A DNA stretch of 43,036 nucleotides from an uncultured bacterium (GTDB taxonomy: Bacteria; Cyanobacteriota; Vampirovibrionia; Gastranaerophilales; Gastranaerophilaceae). Numbering within the stretch: position 1 is the stretch's first letter; every line of letters starts with the position of its first letter. Shown one piece after another: positions 1-7,369 of the stretch. The notes under the pieces are model-generated. The model had not been told where the DNA came from, did not search any database, and worked only from the letters and a program-made list of their open reading frames with translations. The DNA lies in the NCBI GenBank assembly GCA_902783835.1, contig CACZSN010000004.1, positions 1 through 43,036 on the forward strand, read 5' to 3'. The position numbers and the translations under genes are program-made.

Positions 1-163
1 ATACTCCTGTATTAAATAAAGTTAAAATTTCATTACCTCAATCAATAACGACATAAATACAAATAATATGTCTAATTTAAATTTATAAAATGCTCATTTT
101 ATATGTTACAAATGCTCATCTGATGTGTTACTTTACAGGGTTAAAATCCCGTCTTTTCTGTTT
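1..163. other. AT-rich non-coding edge
   Basis: No gene is supported before the stop codon of the first minus-strand gene at 164-166. The stretch holds a pair of imperfect 22-bp tandem repeats (88-131), listed separately, and a weak GGG/CCC fold near 137-150 that is too small to call a terminator. A plus-strand open frame from 90 is mostly the antisense of the Memo-AMMECR1 gene and is not called. Confidence 0.6.
88..131. repeat. Two tandem imperfect 22-bp direct repeats
   Basis: Positions 88-109 and 110-131 both begin with AAATGCTCAT and end with GTTAC, differing mainly in the seven central bases. The 22-bp period is about two helical turns, so two protein molecules could bind the same DNA face. 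The repeat lies just downstream of the AMMECR1-coding end, in a non-coding edge. An operator for a gene outside the window or the remnant of a duplication are both possible. Confidence 0.5.
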
Positions 164-1495
164 TTACACCAATTCCGCTCTGAATCGATATGCTTCAAAT
201 GTATCAGAGAACCATTCCGGTGTTAAACCTGCTTTTTGTTTTAAAGAATTTAAAAATTCTTTCTTATCAGGAATTTGTTTCCACACTTCAGGAAGATATA
301 CGGCTTGTCTGCCAGCATCTCTAATGATTACACCGTCTTTTTCCGGTTGCAATTTTTCGATTAAATCTTCTTCATTTTCAAAAGTAATTTGTTCTGGTCT
401 TGTTAACAAGGAAATTGAAAATTGAAGTTTTTCAAATTCATTTGCCTGAACCGGAGTAAAGCGAGGGTCTTTAAATGCCGCATTTCTTGCATTTTGGCAA
501 ACATCGACGATGAGCGGTTGATGAGGAGCGATTGAGCCTATGCATCCTCTTAAAATTCCGCCTTCCATAAGTGTTACAAACGAAGCGAGTCTTGTTTCTA
601 ATGCTCTTGGACAATTTTCTATTTTGAGGTTCAAATTATCCAATTGTGATTTTATGCTCAAAACGGCAAGTTTTCTGATAATTTCTTGGAAATAAGTTCT
701 TAAGAAATTTGTTTTTTCTTCTTCTGCCAAGAACCAAGAGCCGTAGCCTACAACGCTTGAGGCATCTTTTGTTTTTTCGGAAGAATCCGTAACTCCGACT
801 CTGATTAAAGAGAAATTTTTTGATTTCGAAAATTCAACAAGTCCCGCAACTGCTTTATATCCGCATGCTTGTTCGGGCAAGAGGTTTTCATTCATATTGT
901 TTTCAATCATATCAGCCGTAACAAAATCAATTCTTTGTGCTTCTGTTCTCGGTCTGAAATGGCTTAAATCGGAAGAAATTACAAAACCGATTTTTTCATT
1001 ATCCCAATAATGATTAATAATTTCGCAAATTTTGTGTTGATCGGCACCACCGACAATAATCGGAACAATTTTTGCATTTTCAAAATAAGTTTTGATAAAC
1101 GGTAATTGAACTTCGATTGAATGTTCGTTCAAAAAGGCTTCATCATTTTCTTCACAACCGAAATTCTTAACTTCATCATTAATTGCTTTATTGACTTCGA
1201 TATTTCCAAGAGGTGTTTCAAAATCATCCGCCGTAGAAATTGCAAAATTTTCCACATAAACTCTATGAGCGGGTGCGAAAATAATAATTGTATCCAACTC
1301 TTTTTTCAAAAATTGATAACCGTTTGCTGCCAAAGCTCCGGAATAATCATATCCGGCATGCGGAACAATTATTGCTCTTGAATAATAATCGCATTGTTTA
1401 ACGATACCTTCAGTATATGATTTAATTTGTTCTCTTAATTGATTTTCATCGGCAGGGTAAAATTGACCTGCAACAGCTGTTTTTTTTGTTGACAT
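164..1495 (-). CDS. AmmeMemoRadiSam protein B-A fusion (Memo + AMMECR1)
   Basis: A 443-residue fusion of two families that are often separate genes. Residues 1-260 are a Memo-like domain (a homologue of LigB-type dioxygenases) with PHAGYDYSG (H46), APAHRVY (H77), NEHSIEVQLPF (H125) and SSDLSHF (H179), the sort of His set that binds a metal in Memo proteins. Residues 265-443 are AMMECR1, with the signature LRGCIG at 315-320. In bacteria these families co-occur with a dedicated radical SAM enzyme as the AmmeMemoRadiSam system, whose biochemical role is not established; that enzyme is the divergent neighbour 53 bp away. The ATG is preceded by GGGAG at a suitable distance. Soluble, cytoplasmic by inference. 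Confidence 0.93.
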   Translation of the reverse strand: MSTKKTAVAGQFYPADENQLREQIKSYTEGIVKQCDYYSRAIIVPHAGYDYSGALAANGYQFLKKELDTIIIFAPAHRVYVENFAISTADDFETPLGNIEVNKAINDEVKNFGCEENDEAFLNEHSIEVQLPFIKTYFENAKIVPIIVGGADQHKICEIINHYWDNEKIGFVISSDLSHFRPRTEAQRIDFVTADMIENNMNENLLPEQACGYKAVAGLVEFSKSKNFSLIRVGVTDSSEKTKDASSVVGYGSWFLAEEEKTNFLRTYFQEIIRKLAVLSIKSQLDNLNLKIENCPRALETRLASFVTLMEGGILRGCIGSIAPHQPLIVDVCQNARNAAFKDPRFTPVQANEFEKLQFSISLLTRPEQITFENEEDLIEKLQPEKDGVIIRDAGRQAVYLPEVWKQIPDKKEFLNSLKQKAGLTPEWFSDTFEAYRFRAELV

Positions 1496-1505
1496 ATCTG
1501 CTCCC

Positions 1506-1540
1506 TTATCACAATCCGTAATTTACGTGTATAATTATAC
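1506..1540. promoter_or_regulatory. Divergent promoter with a shared palindromic -10
   Basis: GTATAATTATAC at 1529-1540 is a perfect 12-bp palindrome, so it supplies a TATAAT -10 on each strand (1530-1535 plus, 1539-1534 minus). For the plus strand TTATCA at 1506-1511 is a plausible -35 with an 18-bp spacer. For the minus strand only a weak -35 (TTTCAA, complement of 1559-1564, 19-bp spacer) lies inside the start of the radical SAM gene. Both AmmeMemoRadiSam genes would be read from this one element. Confidence 0.6.
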
Positions 1541-1548
1541 TACAAATT

Positions 1549-2544
1549 ATGGAAAATATTGAAAATAAAAATACTAAAATATCTTGTGAAATTTGTCCGA
1601 GAAAATGTTCTTTGGCTCCGGGACAATTTGGTTTTTGTAAAACAAGATTTAACAACGGAGAAAAAATAATTTCCCAATCAAACGGCTATTCTTCAGGATT
1701 TGCTATTGATCCGATTGAGAAAAAACCTCTTTATCATTTCTATCCAACCTCAACGGCTCTGTCTTTCGGAACTTTCGGGTGTAATATGGGTTGTAATTTT
1801 TGTCAAAATTACCACATTTCCAAAATAGGTTTTGCTCAATCAAAAGCTTTCAATGCAACACCGGAACAGATTGTAAATACTGCAATAAAGTACAATTGCA
1901 AAAGTATTGCATATACATATAACGATCCTGTTGTATCGTTTGAATATACCATCGAAACAGCAAAAACGGCAAAAGAAAATAACATAAAAAATGTTGCAGT
2001 TACGGCAGGTTATATTTCATCAAAATATCGCAAAACTTTCTTTGAAAATATCGATGCCGCAAATATAGACCTCAAGGCTTTTTCAGAAGATTTTTATAAG
2101 AAAAATTGCCTTGCTCACATAAATCCTGTTTTGGACACAATCCGATATGTTTGGCATGAAACGGATACGGAACTTGAATTGACAACTCTCTTAATTCCCA
2201 ATGAAAATGACGACGAAGAACAATTAAAAAGAGAATTTGAATGGATTGCCTCAAACTTATCCACCGATATTCCCATCCATCTTTCGGCATTTCATCCCGC
2301 ATACCGAATGTCAAATAAAGAACGTACAAGCGTAAATTCAATTATTAATGCATACAATATCGCTAAAGAATTTGAACTGAAATATGTTTATAGCGGAAAT
2401 ATAATTGATGATTTGACTTCCGCAACTTCTTGCCCTAAATGTAAATACAAACTTATAGAAAGAAATGGCTATAACGTTCGTCTGTTAACCGAAAATCCTT
2501 CTGTTTGCCCAAATTGCAGGGAAAAAATCTATGGAAGATTTTAA
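1549..2544 (+). CDS. amrS: AmmeMemoRadiSam system radical SAM enzyme
   Basis: A 331-residue radical SAM protein. The cluster-binding CxxxCxxC is C78, C82, C85, within FGCNMGCNFCQNY. The N-terminus has a further Cys group (C13, C16, C20, C30) and the last 45 residues hold two CPxC pairs, like a zinc ribbon. This architecture matches the AmmeMemoRadiSam radical SAM family (related to the pyruvate formate-lyase-activating type). The substrate is unknown; co-occurrence with Memo and AMMECR1 suggests these are partners or targets. No Shine-Dalgarno precedes the ATG, and the -10 ends only 8-14 bases upstream, so the mRNA may be leaderless. The 3' end abuts the broken prepilin gene on the other strand. 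Confidence 0.93.
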   Translation: MENIENKNTKISCEICPRKCSLAPGQFGFCKTRFNNGEKIISQSNGYSSGFAIDPIEKKPLYHFYPTSTALSFGTFGCNMGCNFCQNYHISKIGFAQSKAFNATPEQIVNTAIKYNCKSIAYTYNDPVVSFEYTIETAKTAKENNIKNVAVTAGYISSKYRKTFFENIDAANIDLKAFSEDFYKKNCLAHINPVLDTIRYVWHETDTELELTTLLIPNENDDEEQLKREFEWIASNLSTDIPIHLSAFHPAYRMSNKERTSVNSIINAYNIAKEFELKYVYSGNIIDDLTSATSCPKCKYKLIERNGYNVRLLTENPSVCPNCREKIYGRF

Positions 2545-3236
2545 TTATCTCCAACTGACATCTTTTTTCAAATAATCCATATTTCCTTTAGTAATAACCC
2601 ATGCCGCACAAGCAAGTCCATGTGTACGACAATTTTCCGGAGGATTGTCCGTGTCGCCTTGCGTTCCCGACGGTATAATTCCGTATTTTGTTATGTGAAA
2701 TTTGAAAACATCTTTTCCTTTTGCATTCGGATCTTTATCTCCGTTTACGTCAACAACTATTCCTCCTAAAACGTATTTTAACGCTTCGCTGTCTCCATAA
2801 TCGTAATAATTCTTGTATGCATTTATTCCGACGGACGTTCCGTCACTTAATACAAGCTTATATGAATTTGCATTGTTCCTTATATCCCAATCATTTCCGA
2901 CTATGTCTTTATACATTCCTCCGTTTTGTGTCGAGAAACAATCTCCGCCGGCTTCCTGTCCGCAAACTTTTTGAACGTTCATCTCCTTTACAAACATATC
3001 TCCTAACGTTTTTGTCGCTTGCGGGCTCGTCGTTCCACGGCAGGAGTGATTTCTCCGTTTTCTGCAAATATTTTTTGATATGCCTGCGAAAGAGAGGAAT
3101 AAGTCTTTTTTAAGGCTGAAACGGTCTCTTGCTCATTGGTTTTGTTTATCAATGACGGAATTGTCATCGCCGCAATAATCCCAATTATTACAAGCGTTAT
3201 CAATACTTCTGCCAACGTAAATCCATTTCGTCTCAG
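2545..3236 (-). pseudogene. Type IV prepilin-like protein, frameshifted
   Basis: The first part encodes a prepilin leader and hydrophobic helix (RRNG/FTLAEVLITL, then IIGIIAAMTIP and SALKKTYSSLSQAYQKIF) and runs to a stop at 3003-3005. The rest (DMFVKEMNVQKVCG to the end, with GDKDPN, GIIPSGT, ACAAWV and GNMDYL) is in the next frame, open through about 3060. Both halves are what I expect of one pseudopilin of the gut Melainabacteria type, so a one-base loss near 3015-3045 (or a sequence error) has split the gene. The start is also damaged: the frame has no ATG after the GAGG at 3250-3247; CTG at 3236 sits where an ATG would be. Intact, it would be exported by a type II secretion or type IV pilus machine. 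Confidence 0.75.
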
Positions 3237-3257
3237 AAAAATATTACCTCTTTTTCT

Positions 3258-3273
3258 ATTGTATGTATACAAT
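3258..3273. promoter_or_regulatory. Inverted repeat operator between prepilin and XRE genes
   Basis: ATTGTAT-GT-ATACAAT has perfect 7-bp arms (3258-3264 and 3267-3273) around a 2-bp centre. It lies about 20 bp upstream of the regulator's TATAAT (3292-3297), over the -35 zone, and just upstream of the prepilin's GAGG. Size and position are typical of operators bound by dimers of XRE-family repressors, so autoregulation plus control of the prepilin gene is a natural guess. Confidence 0.6.
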
Positions 3274-3291
3274 GACTCGAATATTGTAACA

Positions 3292-3297
3292 TATAAT
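3292..3297 (+). promoter_or_regulatory. -10 of the XRE regulator gene
   Basis: TATAAT lies 6 bases before the ATG at 3304, which puts transcription start at or next to the first base of the coding region. There is no good -35 at the expected spacing; the inverted repeat 3258-3273 occupies that place. Confidence 0.5.
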
Positions 3298-3303
3298 GTA
3301 TTC

Positions 3304-3579
3304 ATGCAACAGAAGAACGATAAGACAGTTAATTTAGCATTGGTAATCGGGGAGGTTGTAAATAACCTTCGAATAACAAAGAAGAACTGTTCAATTAATC
3401 GTTTTGCGAGGGAGTATGAGCTTGATGCGGGAAACACAAGCAGGATAGAGAAGGGATTAATCGAAGTTAAAGTTGTAACTTTATGGAAAATAGCGGAAGC
3501 ATTGGATATGAAGTTGTCGGATTTGATAAAAGAGGTAGAAGACCGAGTGGGTAAAGATTTTCATTTTATTGATGATTGA
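3304..3579 (+). CDS. XRE-family helix-turn-helix regulator
   Basis: A 91-residue protein, essentially one helix-turn-helix domain (about residues 16-78). It has the usual pattern of this fold: LRITKKNCSINRFAREYEL, then DAGNTSRIEKGLIEVKVVTL and WKIAEALDMKLSDLIKEVE. I chose ATG 3304 because the frame upstream is non-coding and contains the -10 and the operator-like repeat. It is divergent from the broken prepilin gene and its last 14 bases overlap the end of the CDF transporter gene on the other strand. A DNA-binding transcriptional regulator acting on this locus is likely; whether it also acts elsewhere cannot be seen. Confidence 0.85.
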   Translation: MQQKNDKTVNLALVIGEVVNNLRITKKNCSINRFAREYELDAGNTSRIEKGLIEVKVVTLWKIAEALDMKLSDLIKEVEDRVGKDFHFIDD

Positions 3580-4507
3580 CGGTATTTAAAACTTTTTCTT
3601 TTTCGCAAACTTTGCAAATCGGTTCAATATGGATAAGGGTGTCTGTATTTCCGACTTTGTCTGATAATGCTTTTTCGACTTCATTACAAAATTCATGACT
3701 TTCTTTAACAGTCATATCACCGTTTACACAAATTTTAAGTTCGATTTGTTTACGCACACCGGAACGTCTTGTTTTAAGTTCACAGAGTTTGAACATTTTC
3801 GCATTTTTAACGGAATTAATTGTATTCAAAATTTCCGATTCTTCGTCAGCCGAAAGACTTGCATCGAGTAAATCGGCAACTGTTTTTTTGCAGATTTTGA
3901 ATCCCGCTTCCCAAATCAAAACGGCAACAAAAATTGCAATAAGCGGGTCAATGATATGAATATTAGTAATTTTTATTAATGCCAAACCGACCATAACACC
4001 GACTGCAGTGTAAACATCCGTACGCAAATGTTCCGCATCGGCATACAATGCAATAGAGCCGGTCTTTTTTGCACAATGAAAAAGATAGGAACTTACGAAA
4101 ATATTTGCAAAGACAGAAAACAACATTACATAAATGGCGATATCTACGTCAACGGATTCATATTTTCCGCTTATAACTTTCATTGATGATTCCCACAAAA
4201 TATATACGGAAGCTAAAATTATCAATAATCCTTCAATTAATCCCGAAAAATCTTCATATTTTCCGTGACCAAATGCGTGTTCTTTGTCGGCGGGTTTTGA
4301 GGCTTTTTTTACGGCAAAAAATGCAATAAAAGAAGCTAATAAATCGCTCATTGAGTGAATAGCTTCGGAAATTACCGAAAATGAGCCGGTAATTACTCCC
4401 GTAATTAATTTCAAGATAATTAAAACAGTGTTAGAAACAACGGAAATCCCCGCTGCTCTTTGTTTTATGGCAATATCATCGCTCATTTTCATAATTTTTT
4501 CTTTCAT
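3566..4507 (-). CDS. Cation diffusion facilitator metal exporter
   Basis: A 313-residue CDF transporter with about six membrane segments and a cytoplasmic C-terminal domain. Metal-site motifs are HSMSD (H51, D55) in the second helix and HLRTD (H160, D164) in the fifth, the HxxxD type found in Zn/Cd exporters such as ZitB and CzcD, plus the His-containing loop HAFGHGKYED at 77-86. The C-terminal tail has CKVC, a possible extra metal ligand pair. The likely function is proton-driven export of Zn2+ or a similar ion across the inner membrane. Translation may start at ATG 4507 or at a later Met (4492 or 4486); no clear Shine-Dalgarno decides it. Confidence 0.9.
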   Translation of the reverse strand: MKEKIMKMSDDIAIKQRAAGISVVSNTVLIILKLITGVITGSFSVISEAIHSMSDLLASFIAFFAVKKASKPADKEHAFGHGKYEDFSGLIEGLLIILASVYILWESSMKVISGKYESVDVDIAIYVMLFSVFANIFVSSYLFHCAKKTGSIALYADAEHLRTDVYTAVGVMVGLALIKITNIHIIDPLIAIFVAVLIWEAGFKICKKTVADLLDASLSADEESEILNTINSVKNAKMFKLCELKTRRSGVRKQIELKICVNGDMTVKESHEFCNEVEKALSDKVGNTDTLIHIEPICKVCEKEKVLNTVNHQ

Positions 4508-4521
4508 TTTGAAACAAAAAA

Positions 4522-4527
4522 ATTATA
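4522..4527 (-). promoter_or_regulatory. Extended -10 for the CDF gene
   Basis: On the minus strand TGG precedes TATAAT, an extended -10. The nearest ATG (4507) is 14 bases downstream, so the leader would be about 7 bases. No convincing -35. Confidence 0.45.
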
Positions 4528-4624
4528 CCACGTTATAAAAAAATTTTCTTGAATGATATATTTAATTTCAAAATGTCTGATTATTTTGTTAACTGTAATT
4601 ATAGGAAGTTTTGTTTAAATATTT

Positions 4625-4653
4625 TTGTCATAATTTTTGAATTGTAATATAAT
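4625..4653 (+). promoter_or_regulatory. Promoter for the 65-residue protein gene
   Basis: TTGTCA (4625-4630), 17-bp spacer, TATAAT (4648-4653). Start of transcription near 4660 leaves a leader of about 14 bases that consists mostly of the AAAAGGAG ribosome site. Confidence 0.7.
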
Positions 4654-4673
4654 TAAGTTAAAAGGAGTGAATT

Positions 4674-4871
4674 ATGTATAGAGTTTTAATAGAAACCTCA
4701 TCAAGTTTTTCACCGAAATTGCTCGGAGAATTTGAAGATCTTGATGCAGCTGAAGAAAAAGCTTTTGCGGCTAAAAAAGAAGATCCGTCAACAACTTGGA
4801 TTATTGAAGAAACAAGCGGTGGTTTTAACAGTTACGGAGAACTTCTTTATCAAGAAATTGAACGAGGTTAG
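4674..4871 (+). CDS. Small acidic protein, unknown function
   Basis: A 65-residue soluble protein, rich in Glu and Ala. It is well supported as a gene: consensus promoter, AAAAGGAG at good distance before the ATG and a strong terminator 18 bases after the stop. The first half reads as a beta strand then a helix (YRVLIETSS, then EFEDLDAAEEKAFAAKKE) followed by TTWIIEETSGG, which suggests a compact alpha/beta fold. I do not recognise a family. It is transcribed alone, away from neighbours. Confidence 0.75.
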   Translation: MYRVLIETSSSFSPKLLGEFEDLDAAEEKAFAAKKEDPSTTWIIEETSGGFNSYGELLYQEIERG

Positions 4872-4888
4872 TTCGAAAAACAAATACA

Positions 4889-4924
4889 AAAACGCATGCC
4901 CCAAAAGCATGCGTTTTATTTTTA
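4889..4924. terminator. Bidirectional intrinsic terminator
   Basis: An 11-bp perfect stem, AAAACGCATGC (4889-4899) with GCATGCGTTTT (4907-4917), 7-base loop, followed by a T-rich tract. The complement also ends in a run of T, so it can serve the small plus-strand gene before it and the minus-strand gene ending at 4934. Confidence 0.88.
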
Positions 4925-4933
4925 TATACATAT

Positions 4934-5404
4934 TTATAAATATACGTTGTTTGTTTCCGTCAAAAATTTTATGAAAGTATCTTTTGAGAGCCAAATTGTA
5001 TATTTTTTCTTTTTCTTTTCTTCGGGGTCAATGCCGATGGAGAACAGTTTATTTTTTTTGAAAAAAGCGACAATATCTTTATCGTTGCCGATATAGACGG
5101 GTTCGTGGTCACTTTCGGTTAATGTGTCCAATGTTGTTTTGAATTCTTCGATATCGGCATATTGAAGATTTGTATTTTTATAGATTGATTTCGGTCGGAA
5201 TTTTTTATCTTTTTTATTAATTAAGACGGTAAAATCAATGAATTCTTTTTTTGCAAAATTTTCAAAAATACGTTTATATATAGGACTGAACAATTCTGTG
5301 CTGTATGAGCTGTTCAGTCCGGAAATAACATCTTCATAGTCCATAATGATATGCATTTTTTCTTTTTCTTTGATGTTGTATTGAATGTCTTGCAAATTGT
5401 TCAT
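4934..5404 (-). CDS. Unknown 156-residue cytoplasmic protein
   Basis: A charged soluble protein with no signal peptide or membrane helix and no family I recognise. It is Lys- and Asp/Glu-rich, with a poly-Lys stretch (EEKKKKKYTIW) about 30 residues from the C-terminus. The start is ATG 5404: GAGG lies nine bases before it, and an in-frame ATG at 5419 overlaps that ribosome site, so it is not used. It has its own promoter and a shared terminator, so it is a single-gene unit. Confidence 0.75.
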   Translation of the reverse strand: MNNLQDIQYNIKEKEKMHIIMDYEDVISGLNSSYSTELFSPIYKRIFENFAKKEFIDFTVLINKKDKKFRPKSIYKNTNLQYADIEEFKTTLDTLTESDHEPVYIGNDKDIVAFFKKNKLFSIGIDPEEKKKKKYTIWLSKDTFIKFLTETNNVYL

Positions 5405-5473
5405 AATAAAAATCCTCATAAGAACGAGTTACGGTAAAAACTTATAAAATAAAACCGGACACTACGAACGTCT

Positions 5474-5502
5474 ATTATAGCATATTTTTTTATTCTCTGC
5501 AA
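5474..5502 (-). promoter_or_regulatory. Promoter for the 156-residue protein gene
   Basis: Read on the minus strand: TTGCAG (5502-5497), 17-bp spacer, TATAAT (5479-5474). Transcription would start near 5467, giving a leader of about 60 bases. Confidence 0.7.
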
Positions 5503-5518
5503 CGGAGATTTTTTTTTC

Positions 5519-6490
5519 TTAAAGCAGGGAACAGAGAACTTCGATATTTCCGACTTGTACTCCTGTTTCGTCCGTTATTGTTGTCGGAAATAATTTTTCC
5601 AAGATTTTTGTATCCGCATTTTTTGTTTTTTTCAAAAATTGAGTTAAAATTACCCCTCGGGCAAAGTTATCTCCGTCGGATAATTTTATTACGTAGCAGG
5701 ATTTCTCATCTAAATCCGCTATACAACAAAGATTACCCGCACCGACTTTTGCGATTAAATTTTTCGATGATGCCGTAATTTCGCTGTCAGTTCTGCCGTG
5801 TCCGCCAAAATAATACGGATATTTTAAAACGGCATTTTTTAGCTCAATATATTTTTCGTCGGTGAAAACTGTCAAAAATCCTTGTGCAAGATTTTTCAGC
5901 GGGGTTGCTATAACCGGCAAAGTGCAACCGTCTCGGGATATTTCGCATTCAGAAAGTTTTTTACCGCAAATATTTGCAACAAAATTTAAAATGTGTTGTT
6001 GCAGGGGATGAGAAATGTCGTTGTAATTTTTTACATCCAGGCCTTTTAATACGCAATAAGCAAGCATGGCGGTATGTTTTCCCGAACAATTGTTATGAAT
6101 TGCACGCGGTTTTATATTATTTTTTATCAGTTCGTTTTTTGCTTCGGAATTTAACGGTTCTTGCGGCGGACAAAGAAGATAAGTTTCATCTAAACCGATT
6201 TTTTTTAATATCCCCAAAATTGTTTCAATGTGAAAGTTTTCGCCGGAATGTGATGCTGAACACACGGCGATTTCTTGCGGAGTAAAATCGAAAGCTTTGA
6301 CAACATCATAAATTGCCGCAAATTGCATCGGCTTCATGCAAGAACGTTGAAAAAACGGATAGTCGTTGTCTTTTCCGAAAGAATTTACGACTTTCCCGTT
6401 TTGATATTTCAAGAAAATTCCCGAATGAATTTCTTCCGTATAACCGTTTCTAAGATTTTGACTTAATATTGCAAAGTCAGGATTTTTCAT
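5519..6490 (-). CDS. Class 3 (ReAV-type) L-asparaginase
   Basis: A 323-residue enzyme of the PF06089 family, typified by the inducible ReAV asparaginase of Rhizobium etli; it hydrolyses asparagine to aspartate and ammonia. The family's key residues are present: the Ser-Lys pair in RSCMK (S50, K53), SASHSGE (S80), and the metal-site residues of NCSGK (C135, K138) and RDGC (C189), at the same numbers as in ReAV. No signal peptide, so cytoplasmic. It starts 2 bases after the stop of the upstream gene (6493-7245), so the two are co-transcribed. The ribosome site (AGAAGA) is weak and lies inside the upstream gene, suggesting coupling. Confidence 0.92.
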   Translation of the reverse strand: MKNPDFAILSQNLRNGYTEEIHSGIFLKYQNGKVVNSFGKDNDYPFFQRSCMKPMQFAAIYDVVKAFDFTPQEIAVCSASHSGENFHIETILGILKKIGLDETYLLCPPQEPLNSEAKNELIKNNIKPRAIHNNCSGKHTAMLAYCVLKGLDVKNYNDISHPLQQHILNFVANICGKKLSECEISRDGCTLPVIATPLKNLAQGFLTVFTDEKYIELKNAVLKYPYYFGGHGRTDSEITASSKNLIAKVGAGNLCCIADLDEKSCYVIKLSDGDNFARGVILTQFLKKTKNADTKILEKLFPTTITDETGVQVGNIEVLCSLL

Positions 6491-6492
6491 AA

Positions 6493-7245
6493 TTATTCTT
6501 CTGTAATTTTACGTATTTTATCCAATTTTGTTTGCAATTCATAAACTTTTCTGCGAAGTTCTTTTAATTCTTCGGAAACAACGGTCGGAGGAATGCTTCC
6601 GCCGGATGAATTTCCGATGACGCTTGAATTGAAAATAAATCTTTTTTTACTTTCATCTTTAAGATAAATAATTGCTTTGGTTTCTTGTTCCGTAACGTAG
6701 CCTAATTGAATTAAAACTTCCGCAAAATGAGTTTGTTTTCCTTGCGATTCAAGTTCTTTTTGTTTACGAACGGCGGTATTGAGTTCATCAGTAGAAATTT
6801 TTCCTATTCTTCTGAAGTACTCACCCATTTTAATTCTGTCGGAAATGTAGAGTGCGGTAGCTGAAACTTTAGCTGATGTAGGCTTTTCCACATATTCTTT
6901 TTGTAAACAGAAAAGGTGAATTTTTGCGGTACTTTCAAGTGTCCAAAAATTACGTAAAGTGATTTCTGCGATAGAACAACCTTCCGCACATTGTTGTAAA
7001 AAACGATAAATCGGCGGATCTTCTTCTGATTTATAGGTTTGTAATTCTTGTTCGCCGCAATAAGTTAAAGTCGGTTTGTAAGCTTGATAAGCCTCATCAA
7101 TAGGGGCAGTCATATCAGCTTCCGAAAGATATGCCTGTTCAAATTCATCACGGATTTGAATGTAAATAATTTCTTTAATCCAAAAAGGAAAATCTGCGAC
7201 TTTTTCTAAAAACGGTTCAAAAATTTTTTGTTGTTTTTTCGTCAT
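6493..7245 (-). CDS. MshEN-like domain protein of unknown role
   Basis: A 250-residue soluble protein in three parts. Residues 1-130 are helical and unrecognised. Residues 140-195 (GEYFRRIGKISTDELNTAVR ... FAEVLIQLGYVTEQE) repeat the pattern of the MshEN/GSPII_E N-terminal domain found in type II secretion and pilus ATPases, here without an ATPase. After a Gly/Ser linker the C-terminus (224-250) is a coiled coil. Some MshEN domains bind cyclic di-GMP, and the window encodes enzymes of that signal, so a receptor or adaptor role is possible but only inferred. GGAG seven bases before the ATG fixes the start. Confidence 0.65.
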   Translation of the reverse strand: MTKKQQKIFEPFLEKVADFPFWIKEIIYIQIRDEFEQAYLSEADMTAPIDEAYQAYKPTLTYCGEQELQTYKSEEDPPIYRFLQQCAEGCSIAEITLRNFWTLESTAKIHLFCLQKEYVEKPTSAKVSATALYISDRIKMGEYFRRIGKISTDELNTAVRKQKELESQGKQTHFAEVLIQLGYVTEQETKAIIYLKDESKKRFIFNSSVIGNSSGGSIPPTVVSEELKELRRKVYELQTKLDKIRKITEE

Positions 7246-7265
7246 AATCTCACTCCTGTCTTATT

Positions 7266-7294
7266 AGGATAGCAAAATTTCGGGGTGGATTCAA
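7266..7294 (-). promoter_or_regulatory. Promoter for the MshEN-like/asparaginase pair
   Basis: Minus strand TTGAAT (7294-7289), 17-bp spacer, TATCCT (7271-7266), with a GGAG ribosome site and ATG 7245 just downstream. Confidence 0.65.
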
Positions 7295-7342
7295 GGTACG
7301 TAATAAATCTCAACACATCCCCCCGTTTGACGGTCAAAAGTT

Positions 7343-7369
7343 TTGTCTAAAAATGTTTTTGTGTATAAT
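7343..7369 (+). promoter_or_regulatory. Promoter for the HerA-like gene
   Basis: TATAAT at 7364-7369 with TTGTCT (7343-7348) 15 bp upstream. The upstream in-frame ATG at 7353 lies between these elements, which argues that the true start is ATG 7398. Confidence 0.5.

Noticed and set aside
3003..3030. Programmed -1 frameshift in the prepilin gene
   Set aside because: The ACAAAAACG run is not a good X-XXY-YYZ slippery heptamer and no downstream stimulatory hairpin stands out. A deletion or sequence error is simpler.
3003..3437. Long N-terminal extension of the prepilin frame starting at 3437
   Set aside because: The extension overlaps the regulator gene on the opposite strand; the leader before GFTLAEVL should be short.
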